Assembly (NCBI RefSeq): GCF_949987535.1
Contig: NC_080074.1
Location: 25,937,268 to 26,001,267 of the forward strand
Direction of reading: 5' to 3'
DNA from: Balaenoptera acutorostrata
Taxonomy: Eukaryota; Chordata; Mammalia; Artiodactyla; Balaenopteridae
Length of the DNA stretch: 64,000 nt
The stretch's first letter is position 1. Each line of letters starts with the position of its first letter. Both the position numbers and the translations under genes were made by a program. This document shows positions 23,077 to 36,069 of the stretch, piece after piece. The notes beneath the pieces are model-generated. The model was not told the origin of the DNA and searched no databases. It was given only the letters and a program-made list of their open reading frames with translations.

Positions 23077-23145
23077 GTAAATGTGAGTGTAAGGAACAGG
23101 TGTTAAGAAACTCCAAGGCATTCTGTGGAATGAAATATTCATACG
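23077..23145 (+). CDS. NTN4: Netrin-4 exon: start of NTR/C345C domain
   Basis: This 69-bp exon follows 'actttctgtag' and is closed by 'g|gtgagt' at 23146. With one base from the missing preceding exon it reads GKCECKEQVLRNSKAFCGMK then YSY, and the last base starts a Val codon. These three cysteines are the N-terminal cysteines of the netrin C-terminal (NTR, C345C) module. Phase is 1-1, which fits the rest of the gene. It is separated from the 4874-5062 exon by about 18 kb of intron plus the assembly gap; the codon it completes (g+gt, Gly) requires that the missing upstream exon end in g. It is short, so I rely on the splice sites, the phase and the in-frame match with the next exon. Confidence 0.9.
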
Positions 23146-23554
23146 GTGAGTTTGAAGTGCTTGAATGCTTCTAAGGATCTATTCAAACTAAGTACGAAGA
23201 GTTTTTAAGGAAATGGGTGGCCTGGTTTATGACATTCACAGTAAATCAAAGCACTAGTCTTATATAATAATAGTAAACATAGTAGTCTGGCCTTGACCTA
23301 GATTTTCCTAATAGAGATGGTGTTGAATGTAATGGTGAGAGCAGGAGGCTTTTAGAGCAAAAGCAGGGTTATCCTGCTATGTGGAAAAGAGGCAAACAAG
23401 AAAAAGAAAAAAATCTTGACACGTAATCCTTTCTTATAAATGCTTCTTGTATTAGTAATCTAAAAGGGAAGCCTCTAGCCACTTAAATGATTTCTCAGCC
23501 AGTTTATCCTGTAGTACTACTAGGCAGAAATCAGTTTAAAGCAGTATATTTCAC
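23146..23554. other. Intron, no feature seen
   Basis: No exon or recognisable repeat. Confidence 0.4.
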
Positions 23555-23740
23555 AGTGATTAAAAGCTCAGGCTTTGGGCTCAGACCTACATGGGTTTTA
23601 TTTGTGGTTTGTTGGGTGGGTAACTTAAAGTCTCCAGACTTCCTCATCTGTAAAATAGGGATGACGCCACCTTCCCCATGAAATGAGATTTTTGAAAAGC
23701 ACACAGCACATTACCTTGCACATACTAGATGCTCAGTCAG
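23555..23740 (+). repeat. MIR-type SINE fossil
   Basis: 'gattaaaagctcaggctttg', 'ttcctcatctgtaaaatagg' and 'ttaccttgcacatactagat' match MIR. Confidence 0.8.
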
Positions 23741-24669
23741 TGTTAGGGAGGAGGAAGGGGAAATATAGTGGGGAGGCCTTGAGACGAGCTCTCTGCCTGA
23801 GTCTCTTCCATGCCCTCTCAGTATACTCTAGACTCCTCTACCTTTCAAATGCCAGGAAAATACAGTGTATGGACAAAGGAAAATGCCATTGCCCTAAGTA
23901 AAAACTGTTACTATCTTCAAATTCTAAATGGCTTTATGTTTATTATTAAGTATATTAAAGATGCCTTATCTTGCCAACATATCATTGACTAGTGTCTGAA
24001 TCTTTTTATTATTCCATAATATATACAGCATTATTTATTATTTATGCATTACAATGAAGAGAAAATTTTAAGTCATGATTTCTGAAACAAAACGTTTAGG
24101 TTCTTGATAACATTGTATTTAATCTCATAAAAGATAAAAACATAAATGTTAAAAACCTCAAAGATCTTATCTAAAATTATGTGCATATTTCCCTCCTTTC
24201 ACCTGCCAACTTAGTTAAATAATAGAAGCAAACTTTTGAAATGCATAGTGCCCAGTAAAGAAAAGTCAGTTTAGAGGGAAAGGTATTTACTATTAAAAGC
24301 AAAAAAACATGACAATTTAGTCCAAAGTCATTCAGTTCAATAGAAATATCAACTGGTTTTCATTATCACATAGATTCAGTAGCTCTATGACTGAATTTAC
24401 AAATAACCACATTGGTATCTTTTAATACAACTGTATTATTTTCTGCTTAAGAGAACTTGAATGCTTTTAATGATGTCATAAAGTATCTTGGTCTTATTAA
24501 GTGCAATATAACTATAGACTTGGGGAAAAATGGTCTCCCCCTCCCCATTCTCTGACTTAATAGAAAAAATACTCGATTCATTTTGTTTATTCTTTTAGCA
24601 AATATTTATTGAGTTATAATAGTGAGTCGATAAGGTTACTGCTCTCTTTGAGCTTATGGTCTAGTAGAA
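23741..24669. other. Intron, no feature seen
   Basis: Unique-looking AT-rich sequence. An L2-like 'gcaaatatttattgagttat' is near 24600. Confidence 0.4.
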
Positions 24670-24674
24670 AAATA

Positions 24675-24905
24675 ATAGTGAACTTTTATTGAGCATTGGC
24701 CATGTGCGAGGGGCTACTACAATATGTACCCTTCATGCATTTATCTTACCAGGGTTCTAGTCCAAAGTCTACCTCTAATCAATCAGTCATACACATTTGA
24801 GCAGTTTACTTAATTACTTAAAACTTGCTTTCTCATACATAAAACAAGACTAGATGAGCTCTTAAGAGCCCTTAGATGTCTAAAATCTGGTGAATCTATA
24901 ATTTG
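24675..24905 (+). repeat. MIR-type SINE fossil
   Basis: 'cttttattgagcattggcca', 'gagcagtttacttaattact' and 'tcatacataaaacaagacta' follow the MIR body. Confidence 0.65.
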
Positions 24906-25607
24906 GTGAATTTGGTGAATCTATAAAGAAAACATGGCCGTCTGACAGCCATATTCTCAGGATATGGTACCAGCCAAGATAGGGTTCTTTTATTACACAC
25001 AATCTTCCATCATCTTCCAAGATATAGATGAGCCAGTAAGAACTCTCCTAATAATACAGAACATTGCATTCAGTGTTCCTTAGGTCTATGTTTTTCCCCA
25101 CCCCAATTTATCCCATTACTTGATCCCTATCCACATCCATTTCATAGATGGAAGAACATAATAGAATCAGGAGTCATATCGAAAACTGGAGCTCTGCCAT
25201 CACGTAGGACAGCTTCCTAATCTCAGTCAGCTTGCATTTTACACCAGGGAAGAAAATTAAGTAATCAATAATATTATTTAATCTCTTTAGAATATACAAA
25301 ATATGTCCTGGCAGTAACATTTTGCTTTTTGTCATAACATTACACAAAGCTAGCTATAAGAGTATAATATAGTCAGAATCTAAATAAAAACCAGGATAAC
25401 AATTCTACTTCCTGTGCATCTTTTTTCTATTTAGATTTGATAGCTGAATGTGTTTAAAATTTATTTGCAGTAGGCAAATGGCTGATATTCTCTTAGCATA
25501 GTGATATGGACAGAAGTAGCAGTTGAAAAATGTAAGAAAGAAGAGGATAGTTAATATAGATAAATGAGATGAAGTCAGTGCAAAATCAATGAGCTTAATG
25601 ATTTTCT
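24906..25607. other. Intron, no feature seen
   Basis: No exon or clear repeat. A tandem 'atctggtgaatctataatttg'-like trio around 24885-24925 is a small local repeat. Confidence 0.35.
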
Positions 25608-25805
25608 TTCTTTTTATTGAGGTGTATACAGTTAATGTACAATATTATATGTTTCAGGTGTACAACTAACGATTTACAATTTTTAAAGGTTATATTCCAT
25701 TTACAGTTATTATAAAATATTGGCTATATTCCCTGTGTTGTACAATACAATATATTCTTGTAGCTTATCTATTTTATACATAGTAGTTTGTACCTCTTAA
25801 TCCCT
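25608..25805 (-). mobile_element. L1 3'-end fragment, antisense
   Basis: 'tttttattgaggtgtataca', 'tatattccctgtgttgtaca' and 'tagtagtttgtacctcttaa'. It ends 143 bp upstream of a netrin exon. Confidence 0.75.
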
Positions 25806-25948
25806 AATGATTTTTAAAGCAAATTTCCACATTATCATCATTGGTTCACTTTTCCATTATACTCTGAAATGCATATTTAAGTTGTTCAAAGTTCAAAGGA
25901 TAGTATGAAATTCTATGCATTTTGACTTTTGGAATTGTGTTGTTACAG

Positions 25949-26119
25949 TGCTAAAAATAAAGATTTTATCAGCTCATGATAAAGGATCTCATGCTGAGGT
26001 CAATGTGAAGATTAAAAAAGTCTTAAAATCCACCAAATTGAAAATTTTACGAGGAAAACGAACATTATATCCAGAATCATGGACTAACAGAGGCTGCACT
26101 TGTCCAATCCTCAACCCTG
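25949..26119 (+). CDS. NTN4: Netrin-4 exon: NTR/C345C domain, middle
   Basis: This 171-bp exon follows 'gttgttacag' and is closed by 'g|gtgagc' at 26120. Joined to the last base of the 23077-23145 exon it reads VLKIKILSAHDKGSHAEVNV, a lysine-rich stretch, then GKRTLYPESWTNRGCTCPIL and NP. The basic beta-strand pattern and the CTC pair are typical of netrin NTR modules, whose basic character suggests heparin binding (family knowledge). Phase is 1-1. The frame is open throughout and shows no loss of a cysteine. Confidence 0.96.
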
Positions 26120-28002
26120 GTGAGCATTAGTCTCTTCTAGCTTGTTACCTACCGTGTTTCTGCTGATTTGCTGCTTGTCCTACATTCTCTGAACCACAAC
26201 CTAAATAAACTCAGCAAGAGTATCTCTCCTTTTCACCAGCTGATCTAGGGAAAATCCAAATGGAATTCTTTGAACTGACATCAAAAATTTTTTCTCTTTC
26301 ACATGCTCTATAAAAGTAAAATATTTTAAAATCCAGCAATATAATATTTTCTGTCCTGAAAGAGAAGTCTCAGATTGGTTCCAGGTGTCAGTAGCAAGGA
26401 AAGCACTTTCATGAATTTATCTGCCAATAATACTGTATTGGAAAGCTAGGTCCTATTATGATGCCCTGGTTAGAGCTTGCTCCCAAAAGGGAGTTCAAAT
26501 GCAAAATTCCATCTGTGCAAATAATACCGAATTCATTTTTACTGTTGCATGAGAAGCATCTGTTTCTCCTGGATAGAAAACAACTCTCAAGTTCTCATCA
26601 TCTTCTTTTTCATTAAATGATCATTTTGGTTTCAAATTAGAAACAGCAAAAATAAACAAACAACAACAAAACTACAGAATCTTAGAGAAACTTGCAGTGG
26701 AGGGAAATTTGCACATTAAAACATTGTGGCAGACATAGAGGCAAGCAAGTAAGCATGGGATTCATACCTGTTCACTCTACAAGTACACTCCTCATACTGT
26801 GTCATAAGCTGCTTATTTCTGTCTCCCTCATTAAATTTGAGGATGGGATTTAGATTTTTGACCATACTATCTCCAGGGCCTACCATTAGTACCCAAATAA
26901 TAGTAACAAAGTACCCACAGAGTAAGTTCTAGTAAAACAAATAATATATTTTTTAATCTTCTGTATTTCCCTGTTTACGAAGTTGCCAGCTGTGTCTTAA
27001 TGGCACTGCTGAAACACGTGTGTAATTTGTGTTCTGGATCTAATTCTTTTCAAATTTAAGTCCAGGAAACCACAGTTATGTTAAGAAGTCATTTATGGTC
27101 TTTGGTTAATAAATTTGAGAGAAATAGATAACTGAGTGAGAGAAAGAGAAAGAGAGAGAAAAACTATCAATAAAATACTCCCCGCAACCTAAACAATCTA
27201 CACAGTGATATAAAACTCTCGACTTTTGACTATTGACTAATCTCTCACACCCTTTTATACCTCTTCATATTTTATTTAAATTAATCTAAATTTTAATAAG
27301 GAAAATTTTAAAGACATTTTAAAATAAATATGTTTACAAAGAATAAATGAATTAATCAGAATCTTGGATTTTGAATACCGGAGACTAGGAGTCATCAATT
27401 TAAGTTCTGTTTCCCAGGGCTCTTTCTATAAGCACTTTCTACTATCTTGGCAAAAAAAAAAAAAAAAAAAGAAAGAAAGAAAGAAAGAAATCCACTCAGA
27501 TTTTTAGTAAGACATTATAAACAAAAGCTTTGACAATCTGAGCCACCCTCCAGGAAGTGAACTATACTTCCTAATCAGATTTCTGCCAAATAGAGTAAAA
27601 GAATCAACTGAGTTCATCACAATTGAAAACATAAGCACAATTATTCAAAGAATTCTTGAAAACATGTTTATTCACTTTGATGAAAAGACTAGAACCTGCC
27701 AAAGCAAAACCAGACACTCTTTCATTTCACATTGTTTGTCTATTTTACAAGTTCAATAGCTAAGGCCAAAGAAAGCTGATAAGAAAATTCTGAAACTTTA
27801 CACGCCAACATTTCCTTTGCTACTTTTGAAAAGGAGTAATCTAATTGGCATCCCTGCAAATTCATTCATTCCTACATACATACATACATTTACTCATTCA
27901 TCAATCATATATTTTAGAATACCAAGACTAGCACTAAAGTATTATATTTTCTTTCTCTATGGATACAAAGTAAACTTTGCGCCCTCAAACTTATAGCAAG
28001 GT
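26120..28002. other. Intron, no coding sequence seen
   Basis: About 1.9 kb without an exon. It has an A18 run and a (GAAA) tract at about 27451-27490. Otherwise unique-looking. Confidence 0.4.
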
Positions 28003-28353
28003 TGGGACTTCCCTGGTGGCGCAGTGGTTAAGAATCCGCCTGCCAATGCAGGGGACACAGGTTTGAGCCCTGGGCCGGGAAGATCCCACATACCGCAGAG
28101 CAACTAAGCCCATGTGCCACAACTACTGAGCCTGCGCTCTAGAGCCCGTGAGCCACAACTACTGAGCCTGCGTGGCACAACTACTGCAGCCCGTGTGCCT
28201 AGAGCCTGTGCTCCGCAACAAAGAGAAGCCACCACAATGAGAAGCCCGCGCACCGCAACGAAGAGTAGGCCCCGCTCACTGCAACTAGAGAAAGCCCGCG
28301 CACAGCAACAAAGACCCAACGCAGCCAAAAAATAAAAATAAATAAATAAATAA
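28003..28353 (+). mobile_element. CHR-type SINE
   Basis: The A box and a 'ggtttgagccc' B box are followed by the older long body ('ctctagagcccgtgagcc'). A perfect 16-bp direct repeat 'aaacttatagcaaggt' flanks it at 27987-28002 and 28354-28369. An apparent 131-residue open frame on the opposite strand is just the SINE read backwards. Confidence 0.95.
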
Positions 28354-28603
28354 AAACTTATAGCAAGGTAGATGTCAAAAGCATAGAGATAGGAAAATAA
28401 AATGTAAATGCTAATAAGTGATACAACAGGTAACATTGTTTTCCATGCTAACTTTTGGCATGATGCTGTTCCATAATTTATGGATTTATTCAGCATCATT
28501 TTTATTAGTTTAATTTATATTTATACTTCAAAGTAATGGCAAACTCCTATAATATTTGTTCTATTTATAGTTTCAAAGTAAATTCATTTAAATACTAGAC
28601 TTA

Positions 28604-28936
28604 GGGCTTCCCTGGTGGCACAGTGGTTGGGAATCTGCCTGCCAATGCAGGGGACACGGGTTCGAGCCCTGGTCTGGGAAGATCCCACATGCCACGGAGC
28701 AACTAGGCCCGTGAGCCACAACTACTGAGCCTGCGCGTCTGGAGCCTGTGCTCTGCAACAAGAGAGGCTGCGATAGTGAGAGGCCCACGCACCATGATGA
28801 AGAGTGGCCCCCTCTTGCTGCAACTAGAGAAAGCCCTCGCACAGAAATGAAGACCCAACACAGCCAAAAATAAATAAATAAATAATAATTTAAAAAACTT
28901 CCTTATAAAAAAAAATAATATTAAGAAAATAAAATA
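28604..28936 (+). mobile_element. CHR-type SINE, 'cgtctggagcc' type
   Basis: The tRNA-derived head and body with 'cgcgtctggagcctgtgct' are followed by a compound A-rich tail with 'acttccttat' embedded. A 14-bp direct repeat 'aaatactagactta' flanks it at 28590-28603 and 28937-28950. Confidence 0.94.
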
Positions 28937-29159
28937 AAATACTAGACTTAACACTGAAAGTTTCCTAAAAATTGTTTATCATATTTTTAAATGAGGATTT
29001 TATTATTTTAGAGATGATACAAACAATATCAAGACGATTATGTTTTAACTAGTCTGTTAATTAAATATTGGGATTCTTTTCCATGAAGAAGCTAAGGTTA
29101 CCCTTTAAAGAATTTAAATACCTTATAATCCATCTTACATATATATATATGTATATATT

Positions 29160-29720
29160 TTAACAAAAATGAAATCATAAGTATATGCTTCATTCTGCAA
29201 CCTACTTCAGTTATTATCTTTACCTTCAGTTTTAATTTTCATATATTCTAATACTCAGATCATATTCCAATTTCCCAATTGATCCCAAAATGTTCTTTAG
29301 ACGTGGTTTGTCCTTGCCAGTATTCAATCCAGAATCACACATTGTATCTAGTTTTTAAGTCCCTCAAGTATCTTTTATTCATGCAGAGTTTCTTTTTAGT
29401 ATTGAAGAAATTATTATTGTTGAAGAAACCAGGCCAGGTGTCCTGTAGATTATCCTGCCTTCTATATTTGTCTGGTTGGTTCTTTGTGGTGTCATTTAGC
29501 TTGTCTCTCTACTTCCTATATTTCTTGTAATCATAAAGAAAAGCTTGATAGACTCAAGATAAACATTTTGTCTAGAATTCATCATAGATATTGTTGTGTG
29601 CTTCATGTTAAATCACATCACAAGATATATAGTACCTGGACGACCCACCGTCAGGGTTGCTAAACTTGACTCTGGGGTTGGAGTGATTACAGTCTGATCT
29701 CTCCATTGGGTTCCCTTTTG
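29160..29720 (-). mobile_element. Old L1-type fragment
   Basis: 'attgatcccaaaatgttctt', 'agtttttaagtccctcaagt', 'tttgtggtgtcatttagctt' and 'gattacagtctgatctct' are the wording of an old L1 3' UTR. A related fragment is at 51060-51480. The orientation is tentative. Confidence 0.6.
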
Positions 29721-29984
29721 AGACTAGAAAACAATGAGTATGAGTTACTTAGTCACTAAGCAAACATCCAGTTCCCCATTAACTATTCAATTTAATGATT
29801 TTATCACCAATTGGCAATTCCTTCCTCAATGAATAATTTCATTAGAATTTGAGAAATGATGTTTTTCTAATTTCACCTAATTCCCTTCATTTATCAATTA
29901 ACATTATTCTGTAAGAGGACTTTCTCTCCCAAGCTGGGCTATTAGGTTACCATGAAATATAGTTCCTATTATAAAAGCAGGATA

Positions 29985-30354
29985 GGGCTTCCCTGGTGGC
30001 GCAGTGGTTAAGAATCCGCCTGCCAATGCAGGGGACACGGGTTCGAGCCCTGGTCCGGGAAGATCCCACATGCCGCAGAGCAACTAAGCTCGTGCGCCAC
30101 AACTACTGAGCCTGCGCTCTAGAGCCTGTGAGCCACAACTACTGAGCCCAAGTGCCACAACTACTGAAGCCCATGCGCCTAGAGCCCGTGCTCCACAATA
30201 AGAGAAGCCACCGCAATGAGAAGCCTGCGCACCGCAATGAAGAGTAGCCCCCGCTCACCGCAACTAGAGAAAGCCCGCACACAGCAACGAAGACCCAACA
30301 CAGCCAAAAATAAATAAATAAAATAAATAAATTTATAAAAAAAAAAAAAAAAAA
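29985..30354 (+). mobile_element. CHR-type SINE
   Basis: A full-length older-body SINE with perfect A and B boxes, AATA/A-rich tail and a 12-bp direct repeat 'aaaagcaggata' at 29973-29984 and 30355-30366. Confidence 0.95.
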
Positions 30355-30366
30355 AAAAGCAGGATA

Positions 30367-31449
30367 AATGCTAAATTCTTTCCTTTAATTTCCAATTTCC
30401 AAAGTAAGGAATGGTTTTAACAACTGTCTCAAGATGACAAGTTAATTTTTCTCTGGATTTCTCTTTTTTTGAGTATCACTTTGGAATTATGGATTTTTGT
30501 TGATTCAGTATGTTAACACACACACAATTATTACATTCTTGGTGCTCAAATTATCACAACTTTGGCAAGTTATAACCCTCCCTTGCTGGTTCCTGTATCC
30601 TTTTAAAATGATTCCCATTAACCTTTGAAAGCTTCCTTGCTTTTTTTAGCACAATAAGAAATACCATGCTTACCTTGTATCTTCCTGCCCTGGACCTAAA
30701 AAAAGCATTTCTTCAAGAAGCCTTGTTTACTTTTGTTTTGTCTTTAGTGAGACCTGTTATTAGAGACATTATGTTTGTTACAGGTGTTCATTACCACTGG
30801 AATGACATTTTTAAAGCCATTTTAGTGCATGAACAAGACTATATATATTAAACCATGAGTTTAAATTGATATTTTCAATTGAATTTTAACATCTCATGTT
30901 TTCCCTTAACTTGAGTTTTAAAGTATATGTCTCTTTATCTTATATAGGAAAGTTTTATTTTATAAATGTAATTACTTATTTGCTCTACCCTATAATATTA
31001 AAGAAAATTGTTTCAAAATACTAATATTGATATTACTACAGACATGTACTGAGGGAGATTATCACACTTCTTTTTATTAATGTATAGATAATGAGATTGT
31101 CCTTTTGGATTTTTATGTTTGTTAGCCAAAATTTTTACCTGAAGCCTGAAAAGAATTTTGAATTATAAAGTCAGCACTAGTCAAGTCTCATCTTTTTTTT
31201 AAGTATGACAAACAAACATTCTATATTCCAAAAACACATCGACTTTATATAGGAGACATGTGTTATTTTGTATAATCCATAGCTCTCTTCCAATACGTTT
31301 TCCCAAGTGATTGTTTCACTTTTATAAAATCCTCCTTAATATACACTACCATACATAGTGGGTCTCCAAGAAATATTGAACTGTAGCAGCATGTTAAGTA
31401 CCCACAGAATCCTCACTTCTTCACCATAGAGGAAAAGAGTAAAAATTCA
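30367..31449. other. Intron, no feature seen
   Basis: No exon or recognisable repeat of note; AT-rich. Confidence 0.4.
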
Positions 31450-31665
31450 ACAATCAGACAGGCCTGAGCTTGAGTCAGGGTGCACTGCTTACTGGGAAAC
31501 ACTGTTCCTCAATCTTGCCAAGCCTCGTTTCCTCATTTGTAAAACAAGGAAAGAAGAAAGATAATACCTACTTCATAGGGTTATTTTCAAGATTAAATGA
31601 GATAATACATTTAAAGCACTTAGCGCATAATAAATATTTACTAAGTGTCAGCTATTATTGCCTAT
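31450..31665 (+). repeat. MIR-type SINE fossil
   Basis: 'gagcttgagtcagggtgcac', 'tttcctcatttgtaaaacaa', 'gttattttcaagattaaatg' and 'cacttagcgcataataaata' match MIR well. Confidence 0.85.
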
Positions 31666-31789
31666 GACTCCCTATTTCAACTATGAATTTATAAAACCGT
31701 GAACCATGTATATATAAAACTGCTAAAGTCACATCTCTCCCTTCAATAAACTATGATACTACATAGTCCCTAATTTTGTTCTCTTTCAG

Positions 31790-31926
31790 GTTTGGAGTAC
31801 CTTGTAGCAGGACATGAGGATGTAAGAACAGGCAAACTAGTTGTGAATATGAAAAGTTTTGTCCAGCACTGGAAACCATCTCTTGGAAGAAAAGTCATGG
31901 ATATTTTGAAAAGAGAGTGCAAGTAA
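31790..31926 (+). CDS. NTN4: Netrin-4 terminal coding exon
   Basis: The acceptor 'gttctctttcag' precedes 31790. Joined to the final base of the 25949-26119 exon it gives G, then LEYLVAGHEDVRTGKLVVNM, a KSFVQHW motif, and ends with GRKVMDILKRECK and a TAA at 31924-31926. This is the C-terminal end of the NTR/C345C module; the final cysteine two residues from the end is the last of its six visible cysteines (three in 23077-23145, two in 25949-26119, one here). The sequence matches netrin-4 best by memory. The ATG near 31909 is internal, not a start. The reading frame is intact and no defect is seen. Confidence 0.97.
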
Positions 31927-33230
31927 CAGAAAAGGTGTATAGCACATAATGGCAATTCTCTATGTACAAAACACAAACATAATGGAAAGGAGACCTCAAA
32001 GATGAAACTGGAATTTTTTTTTAGTGCCAAAATATATAGAAATGTTCCAATGCATGGCCCTTGTCTACCCCATCTCTTTTGGGCCCATGTTTAAATACAG
32101 TTTGTTTCATAAAGTGGAATGAAAAAATCCAATACCGATACCTATTTTCTATGGGACTGATTCTGAAATTCATAACTATTAAGAATATTTTAATAGCAGT
32201 AAGATATTTAGCAGTAATCCATTAAGGGCAATGCACCTAACAAGGACTCCTCCCATCTTCAGATATGTTACTTACATTTGTGCTACTTGAAGTAATTAAT
32301 GAGATTTTAAGGAATCCCCAACCCTAGTATCAGAAAAGGTGTTTCTTTAAAAGAGCCTTCTCTTGCGTGATGTGTGTGAACTTTGGTCTGTGGGGTGTTA
32401 AATGGAACCTCTCCACATGTATATAGTATTTCATTGTATAAAGCACTTTACTACCTATCACTTGTGTTGTGAAAGTTTGGAGACTGCCGTTGACAGAAAA
32501 AAAGAAAAAAGAAAAGGGCATGTAAGAAAACCTGCTGAAACAGAAGCACTATCGCTACGCGCGGAAAAAAAGTGACCACAAAATGGAAGTTGTACTCTTT
32601 AAACTTGAATACTTGAGAGTAACTATGTGAAGATGCAACCTGAAAGGAGAATATGTTTGCATGAAGTCTCAGCTTTGGGATAGAGGTTAGATTCCACAGA
32701 TACCGGCCATGATGAAACTTTTAAAAAAACTGAACAAGAAGAGACTCTAAAATAAGAGAAAGGAGTCATAAGTGTAGAAAATGCTTGGATAAAGAGGAAA
32801 TGGACTTTAAATTTTAAAAAGCCCATTTATTTGCAATGCACTTGTATACACTTCACAAATTATTGTAGACACAATTTGTTTTGTTTTTGTGTTTAGTATT
32901 TAAACCTGAATATGGAAACAGTTTCCTCCTTGTCTTTATTAGCAGTATATGGTCATTCTATTCACTCATTTTTTGACTCAATGTATGTGATAGTTCACCA
33001 AATTACAGTTTTTCATTATTATTTCTCTTCTGTACTCATGCATAACCACTATACATATCGTTTCTTCTGTACTTGAATATATAAAACGTGAACCACAGTG
33101 CCATAAGATTAACTTCACATACAGAACATATTTTTCCTGAGGTCCTGTGGACTTGCAAAATATATATATATATTGCTCTGTTAATTTTTTATATTTCATA
33201 TATGTAATAAAGGAATATGATCTCCTGATT
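31927..33230 (+). other. NTN4: Probable NTN4 3' UTR
   Basis: About 1.3 kb follows the stop codon with few recognisable repeats, as expected for an exonic UTR. It ends near an AATAAA at 33206. The exact cleavage point is inferred, not observed. Confidence 0.7.
33206..33211 (+). promoter_or_regulatory. NTN4: Polyadenylation signal AATAAA
   Basis: Canonical hexamer in 'tatgtaataaaggaatatg', followed by a T-rich 'gatttttgcctcatttcc' about 20 bp on. Other AATAAA motifs occur, but this is the first well-placed one after the stop codon. Confidence 0.6.
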
Positions 33231-34000
33231 TTTGCCTCATTTCCTGATCAACTCTTTCACTGATGCTAAAGATTACCTTCTCTTAATGAGGGAACTCAAA
33301 TATAATTCCTTAAATTAAGAAAATCAAATAAGGACCTGGTATTTCTACTCTTATATTCTGGGGTTTGGGGATGGAGTGGAAGCTAATTCAGATGGGTTTA
33401 CTTTCTGTAGCTGTTGGACGTGAACTTTTTCATCAGATGCATTGCATTTTTTTATATTACATTTACTTTTTAACTAATTTAAAAAGTAATAAAAGTTCAC
33501 TGTTGAAAATACAGAAAACCATAATGAGAAAAAAAAATGCCTATATTCCAACAATCGTGATAATAGCTGTTAGCGGTTTAGTGTAGATGCTGCTAGACTA
33601 CTTTCTATGCATATACATACCTCTTATAGAATTGGAATTATACTATACATACTCTTATGAAGTCTGCTTTTATAACCTGTAGCCTATCTCTTAGTTTCTT
33701 ACCTATTCCTATCTTATCCTGATAGATGGAATGCTATCTAATAGACATCATTTACAAGCAACTTATAAAACATGGTGGTAAGTACATCATACCAAGAAAA
33801 ATATTTTGAATATGTCAGATATAGGATTTCCTTAAGTTTCAAAATTGCCAGGTTGCCTTTTTTTCCATTTCACTTCATATAAAATAGCTATTACACATTA
33901 AAAAGAATATAAATAATATCTATTTTTTAAAAGAGTAGAAAGATGCCCACAATATATTATTCAGTGAAAGAAAATGACAGAACAATACTTACAGTATTAG
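33231..34000. other. Start of intergenic region, ancient repeats likely
   Basis: The stretch at about 33440-33670 ('aaagtaataaaagttcactg', 'tgataatagctgttagcggt', 'tatgcatatacatacctctt') resembles a mammal-wide ancient repeat whose family I cannot name. No exon. Confidence 0.4.
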
Positions 34001-36069
34001 CTCCCACCCCCAAAACACATTTATAATATATATAGCATCTCAAAAGTTCTGAGAGATAGATTATAGTAGTATTTACCCCTGCAGGGGAAAGAGAATTCTC
34101 ACCTTTTATTTTGCATATGTCTGCATTGCTTGACTTTCTTTCATTGGTCACGTACTGCTTTTGTAATTTATTTTTTAAACACTTAAAATTTAATCAACTG
34201 TTTTTAAAGTATGGTCAAGCAAAATCATAACTGAAAGTTTAATTTAGCTAGTTTACCAAATTGCTGGGGCCCTATATGGTTTTCCAGTCTTTTTGATTAG
34301 AATCTTCACTAGGTGCTCTTTCAACACCTTTTTTGGCAACATTCCAAAACACAGGTCACTGTTATAATCATTTTTTAATGTTTTGATTCTCAAATCATTT
34401 GCAGCCCTTTCACTGCAGTTTTAATTTCCTATGAGCATTATTGGCTTCCAAAGTGAAAAAAAAAGGAAAGAAAAAGAAAAATAGAAGAAACCTCATGTTC
34501 CTCTTTGTAAAAGTAAACAACAAAATGAAATGTGAGCAAGCCGCCCCGTGACCCCACTCCCATTCCATCATTCCATCATTCTGCCACACTTCTGTATACC
34601 TTCTCACCCTTGGCATCTTTCAAAATAACCATCACAGTACCAAGGCAACAGAATCACATAAAACTTCCATCTATGGCTTCAGATGAACATGAATACTTCC
34701 TTCACGAGCTAGTGGGAAAGCCTCTGCCCCCAGAGCTTTATTCTCTGTATTGTTGGGCTTTATTAGCCAGCAGATTAGTTGCATAATCTCCACATACCTA
34801 TGTGTATAATTTGTCTGAGGTCAACCTAGTCTATGCCTTCTTATTACATCACTTTCCCCATAGAGGAATGTTACTAATATTTGGTATTTGATGCAATGGA
34901 AATTCTCAATCACAGGATAATCTTTTAATAGTGAGGTCAAATCTGTAGGGATATGATGGCGAGTCCAAAAAGCAGTGTGCATCTGGCTGTATTAAACAGA
35001 GAGCAAGGCCTGTTACGGGTAAACATAGTTCTTTGGGATACTTTGGGTTCTTGCAGAACAAGTCCCTTTCTAAATGATTAGAGACTTATCAACTCTGAAG
35101 GGTGGGAAAAAAAACCCTTGAAAATTCCTTGTGCTGGCTGTCCCTTTGCCACTCCTCTGGAATGCCTGAGAACAAGGAGCGCGAACACCGCCTTGGCTGT
35201 TGAGAGTTTTGTCAGAGGCCCCAGGACTGAATTGCCTTTGTGTTCATTGTTTCAATGAGAAGCAGTCCCCTAACCTAACTTTATCAAAGAGCCAAATTAC
35301 TCACGATTTATTTCCCACAGTTTGGAAGGAAAATATTTATGAACAACCTCAAGTTTGCAAGGGAGATTGGTATGATAAAAATGGAATAGAAGCAAAAGGG
35401 TGTGTGCCTTGCATGACGGATTTTTTTAAAAAGTCTCTCAGAGAATGATTTGTCTGAGAATACTTTTTGAAAAATGATGCCCTTGTTCCTGCTTTCCTAC
35501 ACTTGCGCCAAAGGTATTTAAACATTTCTCTACTTTTTGAGCATTACTGACTGTGTTTGAGACCTGCAATATTTTAAATGACAAATTCTCAGCTTTATTA
35601 TTAGTCAACTCACATAGGGTGAATGACCCAAAAAAGCAGAATACTAGTGAGAGAGAAAGAAATATGCACTGGGCCAAATAGATAGTTCCAGAATTGAGAA
35701 GCATGTTCTGTTAAGAGAGAGTTTTAGTAAATGCTGAACACATCTCTAGTTTCTTCCTATGTAGTCACAGGTGGGTGGCTGTGTTCCAAAGTGTGATCAT
35801 TAATAATGAGTCAATTTAGAAATCCAAAGCTCTCCAAGATTTACTGGGGATGATCAAATCATAGTGCACTTATCTGAATAGAGGGGAATGGCAGCCAGGC
35901 AGGGAAACTTGCTTCCCAGAAAGAAAAATAACCACTGTCAGCAAATTTTCACAGTGTGAACAACATGGTCCACCCAGAGACTCCCTGGACACCCCCTCCT
36001 CAGCCAGGGTACCATCAAGGATTTCCAACTTGGTGAATAAAAAATAAGAAAGATAATATATCAGTAGCA
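34001..36069. other. Intergenic, no feature seen
   Basis: About 2 kb without a supportable gene. Short open frames near 34532-34786 and 35200-35448 have no recognisable motif. The region is unusually poor in young repeats. Confidence 0.45.

Noticed and set aside
27847..27890. Short tandem CATA/ATTC tetranucleotide run as a possible array
   Set aside because: Simple-sequence microsatellite, not a CRISPR or other array.
28104..28499. 131-codon open frame on the minus strand
   Set aside because: It is a CHR-type SINE (28003-28353) read backwards. Similar Ala/Arg/Ser/Leu-rich frames occur against every SINE here (for example 7955-8270, 39486-39854, 49885-50305).
34532..35448. Open frames in a repeat-poor stretch
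   Set aside because: No matching domains, no start or splice context. The lack of young repeats is notable but not evidence of a gene.
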